NCBI GenBank assembly: GCA_001298555.1
Contig: LJCW01000359.1
Location: forward strand, 1 to 34,217
DNA length: 34,217 bases
Direction of reading: 5' to 3'
Source of the DNA: Actinobacteria bacterium OV450
GTDB lineage: Bacteria > Actinomycetota > Actinomycetes > Streptomycetales > Streptomycetaceae
Part shown: positions 7,978 through 15,815 of the stretch, in pieces
Position numbering within the stretch: position 1 is the stretch's first letter
Layout: the number at the start of each line of letters is the position of its first letter
Made by a program: the position numbers and the translations under genes
Notes under the pieces: model-generated
Database searches by the model: none
Told to the model about the DNA's origin: nothing
What the model saw: only the letters and a program-made list of their open reading frames with translations

Positions 7978-8007
7978 TTGGCAGTCACTGCCAGGCAGGC
8001 ATACAGT
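7978..8007 (+). promoter_or_regulatory. SDR promoter with TetR-type operator
   Basis: A -35 TTGGCA (7978-7983), 18-bp spacer and -10 TACAGT (8002-8007) precede the SDR gene. The perfect palindrome TGGCAGTCACTGCCA (7979-7993) covers the -35. A second short palindrome, GGCGGTCCGCC, lies near 7947-7957, closer to the TetR start. Repression by the divergent TetR is inferred. Confidence 0.65.
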
Positions 8008-8053
8008 GATGGCGCCAGACATCCACGCCCAGACATCCACACAGGAGGCCACC

Positions 8054-8872
8054 GTGAACGCGGTCGACTACCGAGGCAGGACCACCCTGATCACCGGCGC
8101 GAGCTCCGGCCTGGGCGCCGAGTTCGCGCGCCAGCTCGCCGCGCGGGGCTCCGACCTCGTACTCGTCGCCCGCCGCGAGGACCGGCTGAAGGCGCTCGCC
8201 GGGCAGCTGTCCGAGGCGCACGGCGTCGTGGTGGAGACCATCGCCATGGACCTGTCCGCCGAGGGCTCCGGCGAGCTGCTGGCCGCCGAGACGGAGCGGC
8301 GCGGCATCACGGTCTCCAGCGTGATCAACAACGCCGGGTTCGGCACGTACGGCCGCTTCCACGAGGAGGACCCCCGGCGGCTCCGCGAGGAGACGGCCCT
8401 CAACGTGACGGCCGTGGTCGACATCAGCCGGGCCTTCATCGGTGCACTGCGCAGCCGGGGCGAGGGCGTACTGGTCAACGTCGCGAGCTCGGCCGCCTAC
8501 CAGCCCGTGCCGAACATGGCCGTCTACGGCGCCACCAAGGCCTTCGTGCTCAGCTTCACCGAGGCCCTCTGGCAGGAGTCCAAGGGCACCGGGCTGCGCG
8601 TGCTCGCCTTGTCGCCGGGTGCGACGAGGACGGAGTTCTTCGACGTGGTCGGTTCGCAGGACGCCGCCGCCGGCACCCGGATGCAGACCTCCGAGGTGGT
8701 CGTGCGCACCGCGCTGCGGGCTCTGGACCGCAAGAGCCCGCCGCCGAGCGTGGTCTCCGGGGCGCTGAACCGGATCATGACCCTGAGCGGCCGCTTCGCG
8801 AGCCGCCGCATGGTCGTCGGGATCGTGGGCCGGATGCTCTCCCCCCGCAGCGCCGCCCCGGCGAACGCGTAG
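8054..8872 (+). CDS. Short-chain dehydrogenase/reductase (classical SDR)
   Basis: A 272-aa protein. The GTG at 8054 follows AGGAGG by five bases. An upstream in-frame ATG at 8009 lies right at the predicted -10 and is unlikely. The Rossmann nucleotide loop TGASSGLG is near residue 17, NNAG near residue 92, and the catalytic Tyr/Lys in YGATK near residue 158. ARRED after the second strand suggests NADP(H) preference. The family reduces or oxidises many carbonyl/alcohol substrates; the substrate here is unknown. It is probably controlled by the divergent TetR through the palindrome over its -35. Confidence 0.92.
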   Translation: MNAVDYRGRTTLITGASSGLGAEFARQLAARGSDLVLVARREDRLKALAGQLSEAHGVVVETIAMDLSAEGSGELLAAETERRGITVSSVINNAGFGTYGRFHEEDPRRLREETALNVTAVVDISRAFIGALRSRGEGVLVNVASSAAYQPVPNMAVYGATKAFVLSFTEALWQESKGTGLRVLALSPGATRTEFFDVVGSQDAAAGTRMQTSEVVVRTALRALDRKSPPPSVVSGALNRIMTLSGRFASRRMVVGIVGRMLSPRSAAPANA

Positions 8873-8933
8873 CGGGATCCGGCGCCGGAAAACCAGATGG
8901 GCGCGGTGGTTCCGGGCTGGCATGATCCCGTCC

Positions 8934-9626
8934 ATGCCCGCCCGCGCCGCACGCCCCGGCCTCTACATCTCCGTCGACATCGAGGCCGACGGCCCGATCC
9001 CCGGGCCCTACTCGATGATCAGCCTGGGAGCCGCCGTCGCGGGGCGTCAGGACGGGGCCTCGTATACGGCCGCGGACCCCGAGCAGCACACGTTCTACCG
9101 TGAACTCCGGCCGATCGGCGACCGGTTCGTCCCCGAGGCGCTCGCCGTCAGCGGGCTCGACCGGGACCGGCTGCTCCGGGAGGGCACCGACCCCCTCGCG
9201 GCCATGGACGCCTTCCGGGCGTGGGTGCGCACGGTGGCCGCGGAGGCCGGCGCGCAGCCCGTCATGTGCGGCTACCCGGCCTCTTTCGACTGGACCTTCC
9301 TGTACTGGTACCTGATCGCCTTCGGCGACGACAGCCCCTTCGGGCACTCGGGCTGCCTCGACATGAAGACCCTGTACGCGGCGAAGGCCGGGGTCCCGCT
9401 GCGCGCCGCAGTCAAGGGGCGGATGCCGCGCGAACTCCTCTCCACCCGCCGTCACACCCACCACGCGCTCGACGACGCCATCGAACAGGCGGAGCTGATG
9501 AGCAACCTGATGCTCTGGACCCCTGCGGCCGCCCCCTCCGCCCTGCGCACCACGCCCCTGTCCCGGGGCCGCACGGAGGCCGGGGGCACTGCGCCTGCTC
9601 AGCCACCGCCGTCCGGCGACCGCTAG
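8934..9626 (+). CDS. DnaQ/RNase T-fold 3'-5' exonuclease
   Basis: A 230-aa protein. The DEDDh exonuclease motifs are all visible: Exo I VDIEADG near the N-terminus, Exo II SFDWTF near residue 118, and Exo III HHALDDA near residue 180. This family removes nucleotides from 3' ends of DNA or RNA using two metal ions; the exact substrate is not known. No ribosome site is evident. CATGAT (8921-8926) could be a -10 that puts transcription start at or near the ATG at 8934, giving a leaderless mRNA. An ATG at 8922 is the alternative start. The C-terminal 30 residues are Pro/Ala-rich and probably disordered. Confidence 0.86.
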   Translation: MPARAARPGLYISVDIEADGPIPGPYSMISLGAAVAGRQDGASYTAADPEQHTFYRELRPIGDRFVPEALAVSGLDRDRLLREGTDPLAAMDAFRAWVRTVAAEAGAQPVMCGYPASFDWTFLYWYLIAFGDDSPFGHSGCLDMKTLYAAKAGVPLRAAVKGRMPRELLSTRRHTHHALDDAIEQAELMSNLMLWTPAAAPSALRTTPLSRGRTEAGGTAPAQPPPSGDR

Positions 9627-9659
9627 TGCTGTGACCGGGGCGGGTGCGGGAACGGCGCC

Positions 9660-9702
9660 GCGGCGCGTACGCCACACCCGCAGTGGGTGGCCTACGCGCC
9701 GC
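9660..9702. terminator. Bidirectional hairpin between exonuclease and permease
   Basis: Arms GCGGCGCGTA (9660-9669) and TACGCGCCGC (9693-9702) form a 10-bp stem that continues imperfectly inward through GCCAC/GTGGC. It lies between two convergent genes. Confidence 0.65.
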
Positions 9703-9728
9703 CGTGCCGTGGTCCTCGCGTACGAGAC

Positions 9729-11120
9729 TCAGTGCGCGGGCAGCGGCTCCGCGCAGCCCTCGGCCGCTGCGGCCCGCCGGGCCCCGAAGTGGTTGAAGGC
9801 CAGGTTGAGCACGATGGCCACCACGCAGCCGGTGCTGATCCCGGAGTCCAGGACGACCAGCAGGTCCTTCGGGAAGGCGTGGTAGAAGTCCGGCGCCGCG
9901 ATCGGGATCAGGCCGATGCCGACCGAGGCGGCGACGATCAGGGCGTTCTCGCCCTTCTCCATGGCGGCGCCCGCCAGGGTCTGGATGCCGCTCGCCGCGA
10001 CCGAGCCGAACAGCACGATGCCGGCGCCGCCGAGGACCGGCAGCGGGACCACGCCGATGACGGAGGCGGCCATCGGGCACAGGCCCAGCAGGATCAGGAT
10101 GCCGCCGCCCGCGGCGACGACGAACCGGCTGCGGACCTTGGTCATCGCCACGAGCCCGATGTTCTGCGCGAAGGCACTGCACATGAAGCCGTTGAACAGC
10201 GGGCTGAGCGCGCTGCCGAGGGTGTCGGCCCGCAGTCCGCCCTCGATCGTCCTCGCGTCCGCCGGCCGGCCGACGATCTTGCCGAGGGCCAGGATGTCGG
10301 CGGTGGACTCGGTCATGCAGACGAGCATGACGATGCACATGGAGACGACGGCGGCGGTCTGGAACTGCGGGGCGCCGAAGTGGAAGGGCGTCGGGAAGCC
10401 CACGAGGGAGGCGTTCTTGACGGCGTCGAAGCTGGTCATGCCGAGCGGCAGGGCGATCAGCGTGCCCGCCACCAGGCCGAGCAGGATGGAGATCTGCTGG
10501 AGGAAGCCGCGCAGGAACTTGCGCATCACCAGGACGATGACGAGGGTGGCGGCGGCCATGCCGATGTTCTTCATCGAGCCGTAGTCGGTGGTGGTGCGGT
10601 TGCCGCCCTGTGACCAGTTGAAGGCCACCGGCAGCAGGGAGACGCCGATCAGGGTGATGACCGTACCCGTGACCACGGGCGGGAAGAAGCGGACGAGTCT
10701 GCCGAAGTAGGGGGCGGCGAGGAAGCCGACGACGCCGGCGACGACGATCGCGCCGAAGATGACGGGGATGGCGTTGTCCCCCTCCCCCTTGCCGATCGCG
10801 ATCATCGGGGTCACACCGGCGAAGGAGACACCGTTGACGAAGGGGAGTCTGGCGCCGATCTTCCAGAACCCGAGGGTCTGGAGGAGGGTGGCGAGTCCGG
10901 CGGTGAAGAGCGAGGCGCCCATCAGGAACGCGGTCTCCGTGGCAGAGAGTCCGACGGCCGGGCCGACGATCATGGGCGGGGCCACGACACCCGCGTACAT
11001 GGCGGCCACGTGCTGGAGACCGCTCGTGAACATTTTCAGCGGAGGCAGGGTCTCGTCGACCGGGTGCCTCTCCACCGGTGTAGCGACTGCATCTTTGCGA
11101 AACCTGGGCGCTGCGGCCAC
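9729..11120 (-). CDS. NCS2-family purine (xanthine/urate type) permease
   Basis: A 463-aa integral membrane protein. The GTG at 11120 was chosen because GGAGG lies five bases upstream; the longer frame to 11309 has no ribosome site and is low complexity. The NCS2 core is clear: GLQHVAAMYAGVVAPP at the first membrane segment, TESTADILALG around the transport glutamate of segment 8, and the AQNIG signature of segment 10, with about 14 hydrophobic segments. The family imports nucleobases or urate with cations. The deaminase-urate oxidase neighbourhood makes xanthine, urate or guanine the likely substrate (inference). It lies downstream of the deaminase on the same strand but is separated by 340 bp containing a hairpin, so it probably has its own promoter. 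Confidence 0.93.
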   Translation of the reverse strand: MAAAPRFRKDAVATPVERHPVDETLPPLKMFTSGLQHVAAMYAGVVAPPMIVGPAVGLSATETAFLMGASLFTAGLATLLQTLGFWKIGARLPFVNGVSFAGVTPMIAIGKGEGDNAIPVIFGAIVVAGVVGFLAAPYFGRLVRFFPPVVTGTVITLIGVSLLPVAFNWSQGGNRTTTDYGSMKNIGMAAATLVIVLVMRKFLRGFLQQISILLGLVAGTLIALPLGMTSFDAVKNASLVGFPTPFHFGAPQFQTAAVVSMCIVMLVCMTESTADILALGKIVGRPADARTIEGGLRADTLGSALSPLFNGFMCSAFAQNIGLVAMTKVRSRFVVAAGGGILILLGLCPMAASVIGVVPLPVLGGAGIVLFGSVAASGIQTLAGAAMEKGENALIVAASVGIGLIPIAAPDFYHAFPKDLLVVLDSGISTGCVVAIVLNLAFNHFGARRAAAAEGCAEPLPAH

Positions 11121-11368
11121 GGCTTCCTCCGGTCGGTTAGACACGTCGGCAGGGACGTGGGTTTCTTGGAGGTGGTGCGAAAGCTGTGCGAGTCGAGCCT
11201 GTGTGTGCAGTTGTGGGGTGTTGCCGTGGTCCACGGCATGCGGAAACGATTCGCCCGAGTCGGTTCCACAGAGGGGTGAAAGCGGTGGGGGGACGAGCAG
11301 CGGTGGCACGAGTCACCGCCCCGGGAGGCGCCCTCGGAAATCCCTCGGGCGCTCCCCGGGAACGGCTG

Positions 11369-11393
11369 CCGCGGACCCCGCTCGGGTCCGCGG
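11369..11393 (-). terminator. Terminator after the deaminase gene
   Basis: Arms CCGCGGACCC and GGGTCCGCGG (10 bp) with a 5-base loop, about 70 bases beyond the deaminase stop on the minus strand. The rest of the 340-bp gap (11121-11460) shows no gene; the permease promoter should be between about 11131 and 11280 but no clear -35/-10 pair is seen. Confidence 0.65.
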
Positions 11394-11460
11394 CCGCCGG
11401 CCGGCGCCCCTCCCCCCCGGCCGGACTCCTGGAAGCACCTCCCAGCAGTGGCCGGGGGGA

Positions 11461-12864
11461 TCAGCCCTGCGCGGAGATGCGCGCGAGGCGCTGGGCCTCT
11501 TCGCGGGTGGACACCGCGATGGCGTCCTCGTCGGCGAAGAGCAGCCGGTTGTTCTCGACGATCTGCTTGCCGTTGACCAGCGAGAGGGTGACCGGGGCGG
11601 CCGCACCGAAGACCAGTGCGATGACCGGGTCGGCGATGGAGGAGTGGGCCAGCGTGCCCAGGTTCCACATCACCAGGTCGGCGAGCTTGCCCGGCTCCAG
11701 GGAGCCGATGTTGTCGGCGCGGCCGAGCACCTGGGCGCCGCCGTACGTACCGAGGCGCAGGGCCTGGCGCGCGTTGAGGGCCGCCTCGCGGTGGACCGGG
11801 TTCAGACGGTTGATCAGCAGCGCGTTGCGCAGCTCGGTGTGCAGTTCACCGGACTCGTTGGAGGCCGTGCCGTCCACGCCGAGGCCGACCGGGACGCCGG
11901 CGGCGAGCATGTCCGGGACCCGGGCGATGCCGGCGGCCAGACGGGCGTTGGAGGACGGGCAGTGCGCGACACCGGTCTTGGTGCGGGCGAACGCGGCGAT
12001 GTCGGAGTCGTTCATGTGGACGCTGTGCGCCATCCACACGTCCTCGCCGAGCCAGCCGGTCGACTCGAAGTAGTCGGTCGGGCCCATGCCGAACAGTTCC
12101 TTGCAGAACTGCTCCTCCTCGACGGTCTCGCTGCCGTGCGTGTGCATGCGCACACCGAGGCGGCGGGCCAGCTCGGCGCCCTGCTTGAGCAGCTCGGTGG
12201 AGACCGAGAAGGGGGAGCAGGGGGCGACGGCGACCTGGGTCATCGCGTCGAAGGAGTGGTCGTGGTGCTTCTTGACGGTCGCCTCGGTGTCGGCGAGCGC
12301 GCCTTCGAGGGTCTCGACGGCGTGGTCCGGGGGCAGGCCGCCGTCCTTCTTGCTGCGGTCCATCGAACCGCGGGCGAGGGTGAAGCGGACGCCCATCTCG
12401 GACGCGGCGCGGATGATCGCGCCGGACAGGTCGCCGGAGCCCTTGGGGTAGACGTAGTGGTGGTCCATGGCGGTGGTGACGCCGCCCTTGGCCATCATCG
12501 CCAGGGAACCCTGGGCGGCCGTGTACGCCATCTGCTCGTCGATGCGCGCCCACGTCGGGTACAGCGCGACGAGCCAGTTGAAGAGGTTGTGGTCGGTGGC
12601 CAGACCACGGGTGATCCACTGGTAGAAGTGGTGGTGGGTGTTGACGAGACCCGGGGTGACGAGGTGCCCCGTGCCGTCGATGCGGCGGACCACGTTGTCG
12701 AGGTTCTCGGGGGCCTTGCCCGCGCCGAGCGACTCGATCTTGTTGCCGGCGACGACCACGTAGCCCGAGGCATACTCGGTGTCGTTCGCGTCGACGGTCG
12801 CAATCGCACAGTTCTCGATGACGATGCGCTCTACTGCGCCGTCATGCGCTGCCGATGCTGCCAT
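11461..12864 (-). CDS. 8-oxoguanine deaminase-like amidohydrolase (guanine deaminase family)
   Basis: A 467-aa member of the cytosine/guanine deaminase amidohydrolases. The start is the ATG at 12864 (MAASAAHDG) behind GAGGAAG. Metal and active-site segments in order: NTHHHFYQW, APCSPFSV, HTHGSETVEEE, AHSVHMND and GVDGTASNES. The layout resembles proteins named 8-oxoguanine deaminase and the triazine hydrolases more than short guanine deaminases. 8-Oxoguanine deamination gives urate, the substrate of the next enzyme upstream on this strand, so the context supports that name. Guanine or another aminopurine is an alternative. It is separated from uox by a terminator and 192 bp, so it is probably transcribed on its own. 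Confidence 0.82.
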   Translation of the reverse strand: MAASAAHDGAVERIVIENCAIATVDANDTEYASGYVVVAGNKIESLGAGKAPENLDNVVRRIDGTGHLVTPGLVNTHHHFYQWITRGLATDHNLFNWLVALYPTWARIDEQMAYTAAQGSLAMMAKGGVTTAMDHHYVYPKGSGDLSGAIIRAASEMGVRFTLARGSMDRSKKDGGLPPDHAVETLEGALADTEATVKKHHDHSFDAMTQVAVAPCSPFSVSTELLKQGAELARRLGVRMHTHGSETVEEEQFCKELFGMGPTDYFESTGWLGEDVWMAHSVHMNDSDIAAFARTKTGVAHCPSSNARLAAGIARVPDMLAAGVPVGLGVDGTASNESGELHTELRNALLINRLNPVHREAALNARQALRLGTYGGAQVLGRADNIGSLEPGKLADLVMWNLGTLAHSSIADPVIALVFGAAAPVTLSLVNGKQIVENNRLLFADEDAIAVSTREEAQRLARISAQG

Positions 12865-13016
12865 GGGACTTCCTCGTGCTTTCAGTGGCGGTGCGGGCAC
12901 GGCAGAACCCGGGGGATTTGAGTGCCGGAGCCGGGCCTGACAGCTGACAGTACTGCCGCCCCGTGGGGTTGCTCCGGGTGCCGATTCAGGAAGCTGCAAC
13001 GTGTCGCGCGCTGCGG

Positions 13017-13043
13017 TCCCGGGGCAACTGCGGTGCCCCGGGA
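13017..13043 (-). terminator. Terminator of the uraD-uraH-uox operon
   Basis: A perfect 10-bp stem (TCCCGGGGCA / TGCCCCGGGA) with a 7-base loop, 13 bases after the urate oxidase stop. The 192-bp gap also holds a direct repeat CTGACAG-CTGACAG near 12938-12951, upstream of the deaminase start. Confidence 0.8.
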
Positions 13044-13056
13044 CGCGCGTGCCACG

Positions 13057-13980
13057 TCAGAGGTTGGTCATGTCCACCGGGATGCGCGCGTCGGCGCCGT
13101 CCCGCAGGATCGTGGCCTCGATCAGACCGTACGGGCGGTCCGCGGCGAAGTAGACCTCGTTGTCGTTCTTGAGGCCGAAGGGCTCCAGGTCGACGAGGAA
13201 GTGGTGCTTGTTCGGGAGCGAGAAGCGGACCTCGTCGATCTCCGAACGGTGGTTGATGATGCGCGAACCCATCTGGTACAGGGTCTGCTGCAGCGAGAGG
13301 GAGTAGGTCTCCGCGAAGGCCTGGAGCATGTGCTTCTTGGTCTCGGCGTAGGACTTCTCCCAGTTGGGCATCCGCTGCTCGTCGTCGGTCCAGTTGAAGC
13401 GCCAGCGACCCGACACCTGGGTGGCCAGGATGCGGTCGTACGCCTCCTGGAGGGTCGTGTACTTGTCCTTCACGTAACCCCAGAACTCGGAGTTCGTGGA
13501 GTTCATGACGATCAGGTCCTTGAGGCCGGAGATGACCTCCCAGTTCTGGCCGTCGTACGTGATCTGGGTGACGCGGGTCTCCATGCCCTTGCGGACGAAG
13601 GAGTGGTTGACCTCGTCGGAGCCGATGAACTTGGAGTTGGCGTCCGAGGTGGCGATCCGGTCCCAGGCGTACTCCTCGATCCGGATGCGCGCACGCTGGA
13701 TCGGCTCCTGGCTGTTCACGAACCAGCGCGCCAGGTGGATGCCGAACTGCTCGGCCGACTCGATGCCGTACTCCTTGGCGAACGCGTACACCGTGTTCTT
13801 GGTGGTGTCCGTCGGCAGCACGTTGGCGTTCGAGCCGGAGTAGTGGACGTCGTCCATGTCGCCGGAGAGGGCGACGGAGACGTTCAGGTCCTTGATGTGG
13901 TGCGTGTCGCCGTCCCGCGTGATCTTGACGACGCGGTTCTCTGCCTTGCCGTACTGGTTCTGGCCCAGAATCGTGGCCAT
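13057..13980 (-). CDS. pucL: Urate oxidase (uricase)
   Basis: A 307-aa cofactor-free uricase. It converts urate and O2 to 5-hydroxyisourate and H2O2. The tunnelling-fold repeat is evident. The first half has NVSVALSGDMDDVHYSGSNA followed by VLPTDTTKNTVYAFAK, containing the catalytic Thr/Lys region. The second half has VMNSTNSEFWGYVKDKYTTL. The C-terminal NKHHFLVDLEPFGLKNDNEV is the usual substrate-site strand. Its ATG is one base beyond the uraH stop, and GGGAG of its ribosome site lies inside the end of uraH, so the two are coupled. The H2O2 it makes explains why the catalase gene nearby shares its operator. Confidence 0.97.
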   Translation of the reverse strand: MATILGQNQYGKAENRVVKITRDGDTHHIKDLNVSVALSGDMDDVHYSGSNANVLPTDTTKNTVYAFAKEYGIESAEQFGIHLARWFVNSQEPIQRARIRIEEYAWDRIATSDANSKFIGSDEVNHSFVRKGMETRVTQITYDGQNWEVISGLKDLIVMNSTNSEFWGYVKDKYTTLQEAYDRILATQVSGRWRFNWTDDEQRMPNWEKSYAETKKHMLQAFAETYSLSLQQTLYQMGSRIINHRSEIDEVRFSLPNKHHFLVDLEPFGLKNDNEVYFAADRPYGLIEATILRDGADARIPVDMTNL

Positions 13981-13981
13981 G

Positions 13982-14383
13982 CTAGCTCCCTCGGTAAACG
14001 GAGTAGCCGAACGGGTTGAGCAGCAGCGGTACGTGGTAGTGCTCGCCCGGGTTCACCGCAAACGTGATGGTGACCTCGGGGAAGAACGCACCGCTGTCCC
14101 TTACGCGGGGGGCGTCCTGCTGCGCCTCGGCTTGCTTCTTGGCGAAGTACGTCTCGGTCTCGAAGTCGAGACGTACGTGGGTGGTTCCCTCCGGCAGCGC
14201 CGGCAGGTCCTTGCAGCGCCCGTCCGCATCGGTGGCGGAGCCGCCCAGGGCCGCCCACTCCCCGTCGAGCCCCGTACGGGCCGACAGGGAGATGGCGACG
14301 CCCTCGGCGGGGCGTCCGACGCTGGTGTCCAGGATGTGCGTGGACACCGAATTCCTCTGCGATGCCGCGGTCTCAGCGCTCAT
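13982..14383 (-). CDS. uraH: 5-Hydroxyisourate hydrolase (transthyretin-like)
   Basis: A 133-aa protein. It hydrolyses 5-hydroxyisourate from urate oxidase to OHCU. Signatures: VSTHILDTSVGRPAEGV at the N-terminus with the active-site His, FFPEVTITF in the middle, HYHVPLLLNPFGYSVYRGS at the end, the last tetrapeptide YRGS being diagnostic for HIU hydrolase against vertebrate transthyretin. Its ATG overlaps the uraD stop as ATGA, and uox follows after one base. The three enzymes therefore sit in pathway-reverse order in one tightly coupled operon read from the uraD promoter. Confidence 0.96.
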   Translation of the reverse strand: MSAETAASQRNSVSTHILDTSVGRPAEGVAISLSARTGLDGEWAALGGSATDADGRCKDLPALPEGTTHVRLDFETETYFAKKQAEAQQDAPRVRDSGAFFPEVTITFAVNPGEHYHVPLLLNPFGYSVYRGS

Positions 14384-14904
14384 GCTCGCTCTCCTTCTTC
14401 CACGAGTTCGACGAGACGGGTCAGGCGGATCCGGTTGATCTTGACGAGCTCGCCGCGGGCGATCTCCCGCTCCTGCTCCGGCGAATTGTCGATCCGGACC
14501 TTGACCGCGTCCCGCATGAACTCACCGGTCGCACCGGTGGCGCAGATGAGGAAGACGTGGCCGAACTTCTCCTGGTACGCCAGGTTCAGTTCGAGGAGCT
14601 CGTTCCTGAGCTCCTCCGAGGCGCCGGCCATGCCGCGCTGCTCGCGGGCGGAGGTCGGGTCTCCCGGCTTCGGCCGGCCGATCGGCGCGTGGCCTGCCAT
14701 CGCCTCGGCCAGGTCCTCGGCGGTGAGCTCGGCCATGGCGGCCTCGTTCGCGCTGAACAGGGCGTCGGCGCCGGCGAAGGGGCGCTGGGCGAGCAGCTTG
14801 CTCCCCCATGCCGAACTGGCGCACACCTCGTGCAGCTCGGCCGTGGCCGCACTGTCGTCCAAGGCGTTGAACCGGGTGAGACCCGGGGTCGGACTCGAAG
14901 TCAC
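14380..14904 (-). CDS. uraD: OHCU decarboxylase
   Basis: A 174-aa enzyme that decarboxylates 2-oxo-4-hydroxy-4-carboxy-5-ureidoimidazoline to S-allantoin, the third step after urate oxidase. Family motifs: FNALDDSAATAELHEVCASS at the N-terminus, HAPIGRP with the catalytic His near residue 72, and FGHVFLICATG with a substrate-site Phe. The start is GTG at 14904 behind GGAGG with six bases between. First gene of the uraD-uraH-uox operon. Its promoter carries a perfect 15-bp palindrome over the -35 that also occurs at the catalase promoter. Confidence 0.95.
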   Translation of the reverse strand: MTSSPTPGLTRFNALDDSAATAELHEVCASSAWGSKLLAQRPFAGADALFSANEAAMAELTAEDLAEAMAGHAPIGRPKPGDPTSAREQRGMAGASEELRNELLELNLAYQEKFGHVFLICATGATGEFMRDAVKVRIDNSPEQEREIARGELVKINRIRLTRLVELVEEGERA

Positions 14905-14946
14905 GGTAGGCCTCCGTGGCCTGTTGTTGCTTTGACGGGCTGCGCA

Positions 14947-14987
14947 TAGCTAACGCCCTCGACAACACGGCGTCAACACTTTGTTGA
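14947..14987 (-). promoter_or_regulatory. uraD operon promoter with TCAACA-N3-TGTTGA operator
   Basis: On the minus strand a -35 TTGACG (14976-14971), an 18-bp spacer and a -10 TAGCTA (14952-14947) lie upstream of the GTG. The perfect inverted repeat TCAACA-AAG-TGTTGA (14987-14973) overlaps the -35. The same box, same -35 and same 18-bp spacing occur at the catalase promoter. A repressor bound here would block RNA polymerase. Confidence 0.78.
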
Positions 14988-15004
14988 AACTTCCCGTACA
15001 CAAA

Positions 15005-15035
15005 AGCCGCCGCCCGGATGAATGGGGCGGCGGCT
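15005..15035 (-). terminator. Intrinsic terminator after the HTH gene
   Basis: An 11-bp stem (AGCCGCCGCCC / GGGCGGCGGCT) with a 9-base loop. On the minus strand it is followed by TTTTG. It separates the HTH two-gene unit from the uraD operon promoter. Confidence 0.88.
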
Positions 15036-15057
15036 CGTCACTGTGGGTCAGGGCGCT

Positions 15058-15441
15058 TCACGCTTGGTTGTTTTTGTTGGGGTTTTCCCTGTTCAGGTAG
15101 TTGTAGACCGTGAAACGGCTTACGCCCAGAGCGCCCGCGACCGTCTCCACACCGTGCCGTACGGAGAAGGCGCCCCGCGCCTCCAGTATCCGCACGACGT
15201 CCTGCTTGGACTTCCGGTCGAGCTGCGACAACGGTACGCCGTGACGGCGTTCCAGCGCCGCCAGGATGTGGTCCAGCGAGTCGGACAGCTGGGGCAGCCG
15301 GACGGCCAGCAGGTCCTCGCCCTCCCAGCTGAGCACGACGTCGTCGGGCTGCGCCAGGGCCGGATCCATCAGTTCGCCGCCCATCGCGTCGACCAGCGGC
15401 TTGACCGCGGTGACGAACGGGTGGTCGCGGGGCTCGCTCAT
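15058..15441 (-). CDS. Small HTH transcriptional regulator (DauR-like HTH)
   Basis: A 127-aa protein. The C-terminal half matches the DauR/YheO-type HTH: LDRKSKQDVVRILEARGAFS, then VETVAGALGVSRFTVYNYLN, with the recognition helix near residues 108-118. The N-terminal 50 residues are too short for the PAS-like domain of full DauR/YheO proteins, so this is a compact form. The last residues are Asn/Lys-rich. Its start overlaps the stop of the 86-aa gene by four bases (ATGA). It lies between the urate and glyoxylate branches and is the only dedicated regulator inside the cluster. It is therefore a candidate to bind one of the two repeated operators, but the IclR-type regulator usual for ureide genes is not in the window. 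Confidence 0.82.
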   Translation of the reverse strand: MSEPRDHPFVTAVKPLVDAMGGELMDPALAQPDDVVLSWEGEDLLAVRLPQLSDSLDHILAALERRHGVPLSQLDRKSKQDVVRILEARGAFSVRHGVETVAGALGVSRFTVYNYLNRENPNKNNQA

Positions 15442-15698
15442 GGGGTGTCCTCCCCGATCACGTTGACCTGGAGCGAGACGCGCGTGGCGCCGGACTCCAG
15501 CGAGTCGCGCAGCAGCGCGGTCACCGCGGCCAGCACCGCGTCGGCCTCACCCTCGGCGGTGTTGCCGAACGGACCGACGTCCACCGCGTCCAGCTGGGCC
15601 TTCTGGATGACCTCGCGAGCGGCCACGGCATGGGCAGGGGCCTCTTCGAGATCGAAGGGCTCGGTCGTGAACTCCACTCTCAATCGCACGCTGGTCAA
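15438..15698 (-). CDS. 86-aa conserved-looking protein, MTH1187/YkoF-like
   Basis: The N-terminal strand VRLRVEFTTEPF is followed by a helix, then VDVGPFGNTAEG, a second helix and GATRVSLQVNVI. The beta-alpha-beta layout with a GxxGNTxEG turn resembles small MTH1187/thiamine-binding proteins, a tentative reading. The chosen start is TTG at 15698, four bases after GGAGG; a GTG at 15689 is an alternative. It is the first gene of a two-gene unit with the HTH regulator, overlapping it by four bases. It is divergent from hyi, so it may share the operators in that gap. It could be a ligand-binding partner of the regulator; nothing in the sequence proves this. Confidence 0.72.
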   Translation of the reverse strand: MTSVRLRVEFTTEPFDLEEAPAHAVAAREVIQKAQLDAVDVGPFGNTAEGEADAVLAAVTALLRDSLESGATRVSLQVNVIGEDTP

Positions 15699-15734
15699 GC
15701 TACCTCCCGGTCACTCTTTTTCGGCAGTCCGGGC

Positions 15735-15799
15735 TTGACAAGTGCGGCGCTCTGCTTGCAGTCTTCCATCAAGCAGAAACTAACTTCCGCAATACGGAA
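15735..15799 (+). promoter_or_regulatory. hyi-glxR promoter with tandem TTCCG-N5-CGGAA operators
   Basis: A -35 TTGACA (15735-15740), 18-bp spacer and -10 CAGTCT (15759-15764). The weak box TTCCATCAAGCAGAA (15764-15778) abuts the -10. The perfect box TTCCGCAATACGGAA (15785-15799) lies exactly 21 bp further and its right arm is part of the GGAAGGAG ribosome site. Binding could block both transcription and, through its position, early elongation. The same pair geometry occurs at gcl and catalase. Confidence 0.8.
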
Positions 15800-15815
15800 G
15801 GAGCGCATACCCCTC

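Noticed and set aside
11121..11300. Possible purine riboswitch upstream of the permease
   Set aside because: I could not find a paired three-way junction with conserved loops; only scattered short complementarities.
10759..12921. 720-residue plus-strand frame over the permease and deaminase
   Set aside because: Shadow frame; both minus-strand genes show complete family motifs and proper starts.
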